A stretch of DNA of 62,992 nt from Zygnema cylindricum (GCA_037447655.1 JBBHKE010002620.1:189389-252380), one strand, 5' to 3'; shown: positions 11,424 through 22,760, counted from the first letter of the stretch. The notes: generated by a model from the sequence alone, not told the origin. Numbers and translations are program-made.

Positions 11424-13093
11424 TCTCTCTGTTCTCTCTCTCTCCCCCTCTCCCTCTCCCTCTCCCTCTCCCTCTCACACAATCCGCATTCTGGTTTTGC
11501 AGAGAGTGGGTGGATGTCTATGGCTCCGTTGTGTTGGCGGTAGTCCAGCAAGAAGTAAAAAATCACGTCCTCAATCTCCAGAAACAGAGAAATCCTGGTA
11601 CCCGAAGAAATCGACAAAACCTAAATTCTGGGAATCAAGGAAACAGTAACAACAGTAATGGAACCAATCTTCGATCTCAGAACGAGAATTCAGGTCCTGA
11701 AAATGGGCATAATAACCACAGTAATTTCAGTGGGAATCCTTCTTCTCATACGAATACGTCGAATACAAATCATTCGGGAAATACGGGATCTCATCAAAGC
11801 GTTCACTATGGAGAGAGTGGAGGAAACGAACAGAACGGAGGGAGACAACAGGGAACGGGAAGAGAGAGAGGGAGGAGTACTCGTCCAACAGAATCGCATG
11901 TCAATTCAGAAGAACCGAATCAAGGAAGAAATCGATGGGTGGAAGAACCACAAGGCGAAAAAAGTAACATTAATGTAAATCAATTGGGAACAAAGGGGAC
12001 AAGTACTCGGGCTGGTCAGAGGGGAGGAGGTACAGGAACTTGGACGAGAGGAGGAGCCCCAGCTATTAACACTAATTCTGGTTTGGACAATAGTGAGGAA
12101 CCTACTCAGAGAGATGTGAGGCATCAAGGAGTAGGAGGAGGAGGAGGTGGTAGACAAATGGAATGGACCCAGCATGGACATCATTTTACAGAACATCCTT
12201 CCAGGCCCTTACACAGAGAGAAAGAGAGAGAAGCAAGAGAAGGAGAGGGAGACAGAGCTCACGAGGGAGCTTACGGTCTAGAGCGTGAACAAGAAAGAGA
12301 GCGAGAACGAGAGAGAGACCGGGAGAGGGATCGGGAGAGAGAGCAAGTAGGGGGACTTGGTATCGGCCGAGGAGGAGGAGGAGGGACGCAGGAAGAGAGA
12401 GGGAGAGAGAATGGAGTAGAAGGTGTGAGTGGGATTTCTCGAGCCAATCCCGGAGCTCCTGTGGATCTCCAAGCGAGAGCCGCAAAAAGGGCGGCTTTCT
12501 TAAAACATGCTCGAACCATGCCAGCTCGTCACGGGAACGAACAATATATTCAAGAAAATGAAAACAATACTGAGCAAAACAATACGAATAACAATACTAA
12601 TAATCATCCTAACGTCCACAGTAACATTGGTGGTGGAAATAGAGCTCAAGGGAGGGCTACCATTGGAGCTTCAGCAGGTGCACGACACATGGCAGGAGGA
12701 GGAGGAGGGGGAGGAGGAGGAGGAGGGGAGAGAAGTGGAAAAAGTCCATTGAGAAAACCATCCACCGTAACAAACCGGTTCCATGCGATGGATGATGCGT
12801 TGGAAGTGGGAGGAGGTGTGGGACCTGAATCTGATCCGTCAGAAGGAGACTTTTTAGGGGATGGGAGGAGAGGAGTGGGAAGGAATCCAGTTAGGAGAGA
12901 CCATGATGTAGGACAAAATAAACAAACTGGACGACCTCGACCAAGGAGAGCTTCGGCTGGAAATGATTTGGAGCCAGTAGGAAATGACCTGGAATTTGAA
13001 GGAGGAGGAGAGACGAAAGTTAGACCAAAAAGAGTATCTCATTACCAGAGAGGAACCCCGTTAGGAGCAGATAATGTGGTAAACATGAGGTAA
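7113..13093 (+). CDS. large low-complexity protein with plant-type conserved ends, function unknown
   Basis: Six exons join in phase: 7113-7187, 7945-8145, 8446-10377, 10700-10779, 11121-11192 and 11503-13093 (1316 residues). Residues 26-125 hold two similar helical-hairpin motifs, GLLTKEEYNKHK (53-64) and VITERDYHEAKRPVL (99-113), with the rhythm of SHOCT-like segments. Residues 737-812 are conserved in style: SEDINAIAKRMPADKAELL, then EWVDVYGSVVLAVVQQE. From memory, both ends resemble an uncharacterised land-plant family ending in a similar P-x-DKA-x-L...W-x-x-x-YG-x-VV block. Between and after them lie Arg/Glu/Gly-rich, SPKG/SPRG-repeat (near 9720-9810), Asn-rich, (RE)n and poly-Gly stretches, probably disordered. 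The start ATGG follows an in-frame-free leader. The CT tract at 11348 is intronic, so open frame beginning there is not coding. Donors are gtaagg, gtttgt, gtgggt, gtaagt and gtaata. No enzymatic motif seen. Confidence 0.8.
11348..11476. repeat. (CT)n/(CCCTCT)n polypyrimidine tract in intron 5
   Basis: About 70 bases of CT dinucleotide grading into CCCTCT hexamers, ending 26 bases before the last exon of the gene at 7113. It may act as an extended polypyrimidine tract for the acceptor at 11502. Confidence 0.9.
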
Positions 13094-14195
13094 AAATGGC
13101 CATGATGTCCTTAGAAGAAAAAAAAGTGGAGTAGAGAAAAGGCGAGATGAAAAAAAATCATGAAATGAAGAAATAAGACATGAGATGAGAAGGAAAGGTT
13201 GTTGTTGAACAATTCTTGGGGGTGTTTGCGGAGGTGTATAGAGAGGTGGAGAAAGGGAGACCTAATCGTGGGCTAATTGTGGGCGTATTTTAGTTGTCAT
13301 TTCCTTGAAAACATTGTAATAGTACTAATTATTTTTTGTTGCCTTCGAGGCAAAAAAAGCTGACTGTTAAGTTGAAATAGTTTAGTTATTTTTAGAACAA
13401 TAGTAGCTATCCCTATGGGCAAAGTAGTTTTTTCCAAGCTTTCCTTGTTTGGAAATTTGCTCTTTGTCCTTTTTTTGAAGAACCATGTTTGTTTGTTTAT
13501 AAGGGAATAAAGACAATCTTTGCCGATAATCATTGTGGTTAAAATGGCAATGCAAAATGTCTTGAATGATAACTAATATTCTCGACGTTATGTTTGTAAT
13601 AATGGATTTATTTTGTTTACAAGATTATATTGATAGAACATGTTAACCGACAGGCATAAAAAAAAAATATAAAAATCAGCACCTCAAATTGTTAAAGCTC
13701 AATTTCTCATAGCAATGTTGCAGTCATTTGGTGAGAAGTTTACGTTTCACTTGGTCACTTGTGAAGTACATTTTACAGAGTGCAAGAAAGTATAACAGAA
13801 AGTCCAATCTAATAAGTGTATTAGGTGTAATTGCACACTGCCCGTCAGATTAGTAACTCTAATTCGAGTGGGGGTCTTGTTGAACCAAAATTAAAAATTA
13901 ATGTTAGAAACACTAATCATTAAATAGTTAAACCACATCCATTTTAACATTAAGGGTTCACTAACAAATACAGCCCTTTAAGGCATAGATACTCGAATCG
14001 CACAAAAAGGAAAAAATCTAAGCCGGTTTTCTCAAATCAATTTGTCCACATGTATGATCAAGATATTTCTGTATTTGTTGTTAATTTAACATTGTTAAAC
14101 AAAATCTACCCACTGTATACCCGCCATCAGTGAGGGTCAAAATAGTACTGCTAACGTTAACTCGAAAAGGAAAATTTTAAACAGGACTTCTCATT
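13094..14195. other. 3' flank of the gene at 7113 and plain intergenic DNA
   Basis: AT-rich, no coding ORF. A candidate AATAAA lies at 13506-13511. Around 13830-14125 there are CACTGCCC/TATACCCGCC ends and an ACTCTAATTCGAGTG motif, also seen at 55190, that look like an old relative of the CACCG MITEs. Confidence 0.4.
13506..13511 (+). terminator. candidate AATAAA polyadenylation signal
   Basis: AATAAA about 410 bases after the stop codon at 13093. A TGTAA motif (chlorophyte type) also occurs near 13315. No transcript data to choose between them. Confidence 0.3.
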
Positions 14196-14362
14196 TGAGG
14201 GGGAGTGGGAGGGGGAGGGGGAGGGGGAGGGGAGGGGAGGGGAAGGAGGGGGGGGGGGGGAGGGGAGGAGGGGGAGGAGGGGGGGGAGGAGGGGGAGGAG
14301 GGGGAGGGAGGAGAGGGGAGGCAGGGGGGAGAGGGGGAGGGGTAGGGGGAGGGAGAGGGGAG
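14196..14362. repeat. G-rich (GGGGGA)n-type purine tract
   Basis: About 165 bases of almost pure purine with G runs of 4-12 separated by single A. It has quadruplex and triplex potential. The open frames on both strands here are repeat artefacts. Confidence 0.9.
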
Positions 14363-14695
14363 GTGCGATACCTTTGATTATTCCTATGTGTTGTGCTTGT
14401 GTGTTATTTCTATCCAAGATAGCGTTTCATAAACAACGCTTCTTTTTTCAAAATGAGGCTTTGTTAAGTTGCGCAGTAGTTCTCAAAATCGCGAGTGAAA
14501 ATACAAAAATCTCGGCTTTAGCAAGTCTAGAAGAACTAGGCTGAATGTAGTAAATTGGGGACCCAATAAATGCTAATTTCATGACTTAAATGTCAATGTA
14601 CATTTATTTGAAACCAATAACTTAATCTACCGAATAAGAACTCGATGTCACGTGTATTGAAATATGCGTACGGATTTTTATAGAAAACTAAGGGC

Positions 14696-15482
14696 ATTTT
14701 CTTTTGATTTATACATGTTAGACATACACAGAGTTCTTTCTAAGAAACAAAAAACATGTAACGAATGATCGACACTTCTCTGCAGATAAATAATTCAGTT
14801 TGGTGGAATTTGTCCATTTCTCATTTTTGCTTAACTAGGAAGACTCACTTAGGAATGTCGTTTTTCCTTCTTGTTCAAAATCATCTCTTTAATTACTGCT
14901 AAACTATAAAAATTACATAAGAACATAAAAACAATATAAGCCATTTAAATGTAACATTATCTACACGTGATACACCGCGTATGTAAAATCTTTGATGATG
15001 TCAAATTAAGATTTGAATCTTCTATGGAGCTTGTTGATTTCGCAAGACGTCCGTCTTTTGTGGTATTATCATACAAGCATTTTTTGGCTTTTCTTCAAGT
15101 TCTAGAATGTACATAGACATAGATTCCTAAAATGAGTTAAAAAACATAAAAAGTTGGATACAAAACTCTCATGGTTCCTAAAACACATTTTCTTAATCTC
15201 ATAGACCACAATATTTCTGGTTGCCAATATTTCCAAAATATCGGCGATTGAATTCTGTGCAACAATGCTGTATATTTATAAACCAAAATGAATCTTTTTT
15301 CATTCCTTTGCATTTAAGTCACAATAACAATTTTTACATCTTTCCAATAGTGGTAGCCATTACTGCTGCAGAGAAGAAACGAAGGAGGACAGAGGGGAGA
15401 GGATAGACGAGAAACAAGAGATGAGAGGGGAAGTGGATAGAGGATGGAGGGAGGAGGGAGGAGGGAGGAGGGAGGAGGGAGG
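14696..15482. repeat. direct duplication, copy 1
   Basis: About 785 bp matching 15666-16432 with scattered substitutions and small indels. Shared landmarks are ACATGTTAGACATACACAG, TAACTAGGAAGACTCAC and a terminal GAGGGAGGAGGGAGG tract that runs into the assembly gap. No coding sequence recognised. Confidence 0.85.
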
Positions 15483-15492
15483 NNNNNNNNNN
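15483..15492. other. assembly gap (10 N)
   Basis: Ten Ns inside a GGAGGGA repeat at the end of duplication copy 1; true size unknown. Open frames crossing it are meaningless. Confidence 1.
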
Positions 15493-15665
15493 AGGTGGTT
15501 TCACTTAATAAATAGGCGTCTCTTCACAGTTAGTAAGCGATTTCTTTGTCCTCTGATTGTGGTCACAATACTGTACATATGTAATGGTCATTCATTTTCT
15601 GGTGTTTTTTGGCGACCCACGCGGGATGTGATGCATGCCATTCACGGTTGTACTGTCATGCACGA

Positions 15666-16432
15666 CAATTTTCCTTTATTTTTTACATGTTAGACATACA
15701 CAGAGTTCTTTCTAAGAAGCAAAAAACATGTAGCGAATGATTGACACTTCTCTGCGGATAAATAATTCACTTTGGTGGAATTTGTCCATTTCTCATTTTT
15801 TCTTAACTAGGAAGACTCACTTAGGAATGTCGTTTTTCCTTCCTGTCCAAAATCATCTCTTTATTTAATTACTGCTAAATTTTAAAAATTACATAAGAAC
15901 ATAAAACAATATAAGCCATTTAAAAGTAACAGAATCTACACGTGATACACTGCGTATGTAAAATCTTTAATGATGTCAATTTAAGATTTGAATCTTCTAT
16001 GGAGCTTGTTGATTTCGCAAGACGTTCGTCGTTTGTCGTATTATCATACAAGCAATTTTTGGCTTTTCTTCAAGTTATAGAATGTACATAGACATGGATT
16101 CCTAAAAAGAGTTAAAAAAGTTGGATACAAAACTCTCATGGTTCCTAAAACACATTTTCTTATTCTCATAGACCACAATATTTCTTGTTGCCAATCTTTA
16201 CAAAATATCGGAGATTGAATTCTGTGCAACAATGCAGCATATGAATAAACCAAAAGGAATCCTTTTTCATTCCTCTGCAATTTAAGTCACAATAGAAATT
16301 TTACATCTTTCCAATAGTGGTAGCCATTACTGCTGCAGAGAAGAAACAAAGGAGGACAGATGAGAGAGGATAGACAAGAAACAAGAGATGAGAGGGGAAG
16401 TGGATAGAGGATGGAGGGAGGAGGGAGGAGGG
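15666..16432. repeat. direct duplication, copy 2
   Basis: Second copy of the segment at 14696. It starts about 175 bases after the gap and ends in the same GAGGGAGGAGGGAGG tract before unrelated sequence. Either a true tandem duplication or two alleles joined by the assembler. Confidence 0.85.
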
Positions 16433-16660
16433 AGCCAAATCGAATGCTCCAGTTTTTGGTGCATATAGTTGTATACTGAGTGGGAACCTCCCTGGCTTCA
16501 GGAGTTCAAAGCAATAACTTTGGTATGCTTGCCACGTGTCGGCTTGGAAGCGAGCGCTTGCCAGGGTACGTCTGAGATTTGAATCTGTATCAGAAATGCA
16601 GAATGCCAGGAGGCTTCACTGTTTAAGCCTGCTTGCCATGAGAATAAAATGCTTTTCTTA

Positions 16661-17608
16661 CGGGGTGTCCTCATGTTTTAAAGTATCTACTTTTCTCTGT
16701 CTTTTTGCCCTAAAATTCAGGGAACTTTGACAGAAACTTTAGCCGTACGAGAAAATCGTTTTTACCAAATTATAGTGAACGTCAATTCATACTTTGAATG
16801 TACGGCGTGTTTGTCGTCATGTGAACGCATTTTGGCGTTTTCCCTTGTTCGCCCCCCGGGCAAGAGAATCCAGCCCAAAAAAAAACTTCTTTTAAAATCA
16901 CCTCGAGGGGGTTTTTTTAGTTAAAGTACAGCCCAAACAGCGAATGAAAAACGACCCACGCACGCGTCACGCGAGCGAGAAAATTTTAGGGCGAAGGAGA
17001 GTCCTCGCTATTTTTCTCCGTGCCCGTCACGCGCATGTACGGAAAAAAAATTGCAGGGGTCTCGGACCTCCACTTTCATCCATGGGTCCTTTTCAAAATT
17101 TTACGCCGTCGTCGCCTCTCCCCTCTCCCTCTCACCCTATCGCTGTCATCCCACACTTTTAAGAATGAGACACGACAATATTGATATTAAATGAAAGATC
17201 TCTGATTTCTATTTTTTTTGACAATTTTCAGGGTTTTTTTTAATGACAAATCGAGTGAAAAAAGTCGAAAAAACGAAATCGAGAAACCATGGCGGAAAGT
17301 TCTTAAATCAGTGACGTCGACGTTGTCACGAGTGAGCGTGACGTCACAATGTCACCAAACCCTAAACGTCTACGATTTCACAAAAATGTAGACGTCTACA
17401 ACTGTCGCTGTTTTTGTTGGCGTCACTAATCGTCGGAAGTTTCGTAGTCGCCTTCAATCGTCACAAGATGTACCTACATCTACAACCGTCACATAACAAA
17501 GTTCTGATTTCATTTTCGCACATAGGGACGCTCTTCAAAGTAGTACGGAGAATCTTCACTACAGTCCAAAATATTTTATCAAAGTACCGATTACATGGGG
17601 ACACCCCC
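16661..17608. mobile_element. TTA-flanked element, GGGCGTG family, copy A
   Basis: 948-bp element with inverted ends CGGGGTGTCCTCATGT and ACATGGGGACACCCCC, between perfect TTA duplications (16658-16660 and 17609-17611). The inner part holds GTAGACGTCTAC palindromes near 17390 and CGTAC-rich sequence. No transposase, so non-autonomous. The 3-bp TTA duplication fits PIF/Harbinger; that class is inferred. Confidence 0.8.
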
Positions 17609-17737
17609 TTAATCTTTGGTAATTTGAAATGGTAAGAAACTAAAAGAATAGCAGTTTGCGAATCAGACGACGACACGTCATAACAGAGAAATCAGCTGAA
17701 AGCTGCATTTCCTTCTTCATCCGTACTTCATATACTA

Positions 17738-17885
17738 CACCGTGTCACGCTATTAGGATTAATAATTTTTTCGCTACTTAATACATCCTTTCTCCGTACA
17801 TTTTTTGTCGGAAATGAAATCTGACAAGTGTGTACGGATAAAAGATGTTTTAAGCGGCGAAAAAAACATAAACACTAATAGCGTG
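17738..17885. mobile_element. TA-flanked MITE (CACCG family), 148 bp
   Basis: Begins CACCGTGTCACGCTATTAGG, ends CTAATAGCGTG, with TA on both sides. The interior shares the CTCCGTACA/TGTCGGA...GTGTACGGA segment with the copies at 38155 and 56740. Confidence 0.75.
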
Positions 17886-17902
17886 TAGAGTATAGTCCAG
17901 TA

Positions 17903-18116
17903 CACCGCCAATCGCTATTAGCATTGTGTACGCTAATTCCGTCCCGCTTTTATTTTTAAATTCTCAAATAGAATTATCCATACTATTTAAAACAAACCCT
18001 AATTCCTAATTAGAGTAAACGATTTCTTCGAAAAATTCCAAATTCCCAATTAGCGTAACCACGCTAGTTAATCGTATACGCTAAAAAAACTTCTACGCTA
18101 ATAGCGATTGGCGGTG
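17903..18116. mobile_element. TA-flanked MITE (CACCG family), 214 bp
   Basis: Near-perfect inverted ends CACCGCCAATCGCTATTAG and CTAATAGCGATTGGCGGTG, flanked by TA. The interior is AT-rich with CGCTAAT and TTAGCGT repeats. It starts 15 bases after the previous element. Confidence 0.85.
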
Positions 18117-18118
18117 TA

Positions 18119-18721
18119 CTGTACGATACTGTTTTTTTTTTCGAAACAAAAGGGAAGTACGACGTTATCATGACATGAAACGCTAGGAAGTCTTTCCATG
18201 TAGTATCACTGTGTAAGACATAAGTCACAGAGCCACCCCTTCAGGCTGCTCAAGCTGTCCAGGTGTTCCCGGAAGCTCCATTTCTGTGATTGGCTCAAAG
18301 TTTGTGCCTGCCAAACCTCCCGATTCCATACCGTACAACTGCATAACTCGAATGCCGTTAATCTGCTCCACTTGTCAAGTACCTCTGTCGCATATTTCTG
18401 CCGTACGTTTCCGTATCAGATTGTTTCCCAGGCTACTCGCAGGCGGATGCGCGCCAGGTTTCGTGCGCGGCATTTTCTGCCGTCGGATTGTGGCACTCTT
18501 ATTTGACCTTTCCGTACATTACCCAAGCTGCATTGTCGGTCACCGACACGGAGTGCTGACGATCCATGTCCGTACGGAATAAGTGTGACCTAGATTTTGT
18601 TTAATCCTGCGCGTCTCCTCATGTTGCCATCTTCGAGAGAAAGGTTTCACTCCCTCTCTCCCTCTCTCTCCCCCTCTCACTATTCTCTGTCATCCCTCCC
18701 TTTCCTCCATTTCCTCCCCAC
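18119..18721 (+). promoter_or_regulatory. upstream region of the gene at 18722
   Basis: 600 bp of higher GC than its surroundings. It has an inverted CCAAT box (ATTGG, near 18290), several CCGTAC motifs and a CT-rich leader from about 18650 up to the start codon. No coding ORF recognised. Transcription start not identified. Confidence 0.35.
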
Positions 18722-18888
18722 ATGGCTCTCACACGATCTCTTTCCGTACATTTTTTAATCCTTTTTCTTCTGCTGAATCTCTTGGCACGTGTGATCAACG
18801 GCCAGGATCCTCCCTCCTGCCCCGAGTTACCAGCCAATGAGGATTGCCAAAAATGCGGAAAATCATTCGTAGAAGGAAGATTTGAGGT

Positions 18889-18977
<89 letters not shown>

Positions 18978-21900
18978 TCCCTCTCCCTCTCCCTCTCCCT
19001 CTCCCTCTCCCTCTCCCTCTCCCTCTCCCTCTCCCTCTCCCTCTCCCTCTCCCTCTCCCTCTCCCTTTCCCTCTCCCTCTCCCTCTCCCTCTCCCTCTTC
19101 CTCTCCCTCTCCCTCTCCCTCTCCCTCTCCCTCTCCCTCTCCCTCTCCCTCTCCCTCCCCCCCTCCCTTCCCACCTCCCTCCCCCTCTCCCTCCCTCCCT
19201 CCATCCCTCCCCCCCCCTCCCTCCCTCCCTCCCCGTGTTTTCCCCGTGCTCATCTCCTCCTTTCCTCTCACTCGATGCCCCAACAGCCTCACATCCAATA
19301 GCGTGACATAAGTGACGTGGCCTGCTTTGCTTGTCTTAACAATCCGTACCCATGGTGTGGTGTGACGTGACACAGATTCCGGGCGGCATAGTACGTACGG
19401 TCTTTCTGAGAGAGGGTGCAATGCTGCCACGTGGTGACGGGGCATCGGGAGGCGTACGTGTGACACGGCGTCACACGGCGGCCGGCTGCTGTCGCACGTG
19501 TGGCGAGGCGTCACTTTGTAACGCATGGCAGTGGCTGGATTTGTGAGTGTGACGTGACGGATGACATGGTTGACTTCGGACGTTGACGAAGCAAAAAAAA
19601 AATGAACTTGTTGTGTCATAAACATGTGAAGAAGGTAACAAAAAGTGACTAGAAAAATCGTGAAATTTGATACTAATTTGCGAGTGTAGAGAGACAGGTA
19701 CGTGAGATATTGCACAGTATCGTTAACTATCGAGTCGGTTTGATATTTTTGTTGGTAATGAAATAAAAATAAATAAATAAAACTGCTGGCTTACACCGGG
19801 CATCGGACATTGGACAATCGTAATTGGACATTGGACGTAGGACATTGAAAACTGGAAAGAGGACATTGGACATTGAATATTAAACCTTAAGCATTTGATA
19901 CTGGACTTTGGACATTTGACATTGGATAATCGTAATTGCACATTGGACGCAGGACATTGAAAATTGGAAATTGAACAGAAGACATTGCTCTGTTCAATTC
20001 AACCGATGTAGACTATTCTAAAAACTGATGAATAAGTTAAGCAATACTATTCACATAAGCAGTTTTTTTTTGTAAACATAAAATGTTGCGGACAATTCTA
20101 TTTTCTTACCCATACTCTCAGACTACCTATGGTATTTAAGTGAAGCACGTACTATTGTACTGAAGATTTGAGAAACGCATGGAAAATTAATGAATGTTGC
20201 TCGTTTGTTTGCTCGTTTTTTTTTTTTTAACGGCAAAATCATGTCTACCACATTCAAAACCATCCTTCATTAGGAAGTTAGCATGTCCCAAAGCAGATCA
20301 ACTTCTGGTCAAATGCGATGAATTCCCAAAACTGTCACAGTTAAATTGCGATTAGACTCAAAGGACGAAAACTGGGGGAAAAAAGAGTTCAGGAAAAGAC
20401 TTTCTTTTACTAGCACTAAATTCGAATTTCCTATTCCCATTTACTGCTCCAGGAAATTTTATGGAGGAATTTGTTTTCAATACCTTGGAGACGAGCGTCC
20501 CAAATGTGATAAAAAGGCGATTGCAATGACGACAATTGGTTCAAAATGCAAACAAAGAGTACCTATAAGTATTCAAAAAACTCTTCCTGGAAAAGAAAAA
20601 AATACCAAATTGGGAAAAGGGAAACTTCCAAACAAGAGTTTCTGCGTCCTTTCCAATACCAACCTTCATATGAATGTGGAGATGAAAGGTTACCTTCAAA
20701 ACCAGAAAGAGTTTGCTTCCATATTAAAGAATGGAATGGCTTTACGTACATGGATCTCCGAAGTCGGTCTTTTGTGGTATGTTGGAGGCCAGGGCCATAG
20801 TCTTCGACTCATTGCTAAGTCAGGGAAACAAAAAAATCGTGGAAATGGATTTATGGATACCGCTATTGTCGATGGCGTGGATCTCCCTTCCATGAAGGTA
20901 GGCATGGGTTGCATTTTTTAGTTTACTCAAATTTGTTTTCTTTTAATCGTTTTCATAAGATAATCTTATGTTGCAAAGATATGTTTCTGATCCACAATTT
21001 CAGTTTGGTTTCTAGGTGGAAATGCATGCATGTTTTATGTGCCTAAATTGAACATATTGGTTTAATTGATTAAATACGTACAGAAATATCATGACGGTTT
21101 TGAGTGTCCGACTAAGGCAAGTCACTAAAAAGATAAGCCATTTTCTTTTGAACCTCTCTAGCTAAGATGTCACAACATTGACTTACAAACAATAAAAAGT
21201 GAGTCTACTCTCTGTTGTAATTAAACATTTGTATGAAAAAACCCACAGTATCCAGATACAGTAAGATGATTCTGCCTTACATCAAATAGTGTGGCACACA
21301 CACACTTAACTTGTAATCCACAGTGAACTGTAAAACTGTCATTCATTTTCTCATCAGAGAGAAAGTAACACGAAAAAGGAACTCTTATGTGTTGTCGGTG
21401 GTTCAGGTCGGAGAGGCGATGAAATTGGCAGGCAGTTTGACTTTCAAGCTGGTGGCTATCGAGAAAGAAGACAATATCGAGATCGACTTTTATCGGTTGA
21501 ATATCGGCAACTTGTTAGACATGGATGTCCGAGTACGCGTGGCGAATCCTCGACTTCAGACGCCTGGGGACGCAGGGACACACTTTAATTTGGGTATCAA
21601 TTTTCTCAAGGTACATTTACACAGTTCTACATTTATGTAGTTTTACGATTCTACAGTTCTACAGTTATGTTCTTCATTCTTTACTGAAACGGAAAAATCT
21701 TCCCAACCAAATTTTATGATCCTTGTGAACACAAAAATGTTTTCCCGTGCTATGTACGAAAATACTGGGACAATCCGTACGAAAACAGCCCATCTAAACT
21801 GCTAAGAAACTGACACGAATCAAGTCTTTATTGCAAAAAAAGACACAAGTTCCTTCTTTTTCTCCTTTTATCTTCACCTACACTTAATATTTAATACTCA

Positions 21901-22173
21901 CGGTGGATTATTGTTTTATTTTTCGTTCTATTTTTTCAGGAAACGTATTCTATGAGAGGCGTTCTCAGCCACACGTTCCAAAAACGCAAAAACAGCCATT
22001 CCGAAGCTACCGCCAATATCGCGGCATTACTTCATCATGCGGCAGTTACTGGAAACGATGCAAAAGCTTATTGGAGTGGAAATCACACGGATTACTTGTC
22101 ATCTAGTGTCATGGATCCCGATTGCCAAATGACAGCCTACCAACGCTACAGCTCATCCCTTCATCCTATTTAA
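18722..22173 (+). CDS. secreted protein, PAN/apple-like module plus root-cap (LEA-related)-like domain
   Basis: Five exons join in phase: 18722-18886, 19376-19542, 20453-20897, 21407-21610 and 21940-22173 (404 residues). Residues 1-27 form a signal peptide ([16 protein letters not shown], cleavage likely before QDPP). Residues 33-131 are Cys-rich: [13 protein letters not shown], then C93CRTC97....C103NAWQW...GGIC118, the spacing of PAN/apple modules (CC-x-x-C, C-x-AW-x-W, G-x-CF). Residues ~140-404 resemble plant root-cap/LEA-related proteins: [17 protein letters not shown], a [10 protein letters not shown] strand, [28 protein letters not shown] and a final [12 protein letters not shown]. The molecular role of that family is not established; an extracellular or wall role is inferred. 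Exon 2 is my reconstruction: only the acceptor at 19375 and donor GTGAGT at 19543 fit the phases of both neighbours and complete the Cys motif. Intron 1 holds a 340-bp CT tract. Confidence 0.83.
18891..19234. repeat. (CT)n-(CCCTCT)n-(CCTCCC)n tract in intron 1
   Basis: About 340 bases of pure pyrimidine starting four bases after the donor of exon 1 of the secreted-protein gene. It runs from CT dinucleotide through CCCTCT hexamers to C-rich CCTCCC. It generates the long Ser/Leu/Pro and Arg/Glu/Gly open frames on both strands, which are not genes. Confidence 0.95.
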
Positions 22174-22699
22174 GGTCCATCTTTTTGGACCTTTTAAAGT
22201 CATTTTTTTAAACATTTTTAAGGTCATCTTTTCAAACCATGTTAAGGTCATCTTTTGAAGGTTTTTTATTTTTCAGGCTTGTAGAAACTTTATGCTTTTA
22301 AAACTTCAACGTTTTAAATCACAACTCGATGAGTATAGCCAGATTGTAACAAGAAAGTCGCAGGAATTTTGTACCGTAGGATCTTTTCAGGCATGTAAAT
22401 ATCAATTCATGAACTTGGGGATTTAAAGGAATAAATGGAACCTCAGGCAAAAGAGAACAAAAAAAAGGAAAAAATGGTCATTTTTCACCTGCTGGGAGAT
22501 TAGATATACCAGTAAACTGTGTAACTTGGGCAATATGGACACTCGCAAATGCAAGTATTAAAACTGGTTTAACATTTTGTTTTTCCTTCTTTTTCTTTTT
22601 GTAGCAATTTCTAACATGAAGAATTGCAGCCGGGATTTCATTTCAGGAAATACAAACTTGCTGCACAATTTACACCTTGGGCCAAATTTGTCTACTGGT

Positions 22700-22760
22700 A
22701 TATTTATCTATTTGTTCATTTGTCTGTTTGTCTATTTGTTCGTTTGTCTATTTGTCTATT
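22700..22760. repeat. TTTGTCTA-type tetranucleotide repeat
   Basis: Imperfect alternation of TTTG, TCTA, TTTG, TTCA and TTTG, TCTG. Short and non-coding. Confidence 0.7.

Noticed and set aside
11318-11502. In-frame 5' extension of the last exon of the gene at 7113 through the CT repeat
   Set aside because: The sequence is intronic: donor gtaata at 11193 and acceptor TTTTGCAG at 11502 restore phase and the conserved EWVDVYG block, and the repeat encodes only Ser/Leu.
18795-19715. 306-residue minus-strand frame rich in Glu/Gly
   Set aside because: It is the reverse reading of the CCCTCT repeat and of exon 2 of the plus-strand gene; low complexity, no motif.
20346-20452. Extending exon 3 of the secreted-protein gene leftward along the open frame
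   Set aside because: The strong acceptor CTGCTCCAG at 20452 and its phase match to the donor at 19543 fit better, and the extension would interrupt the PAN motif.
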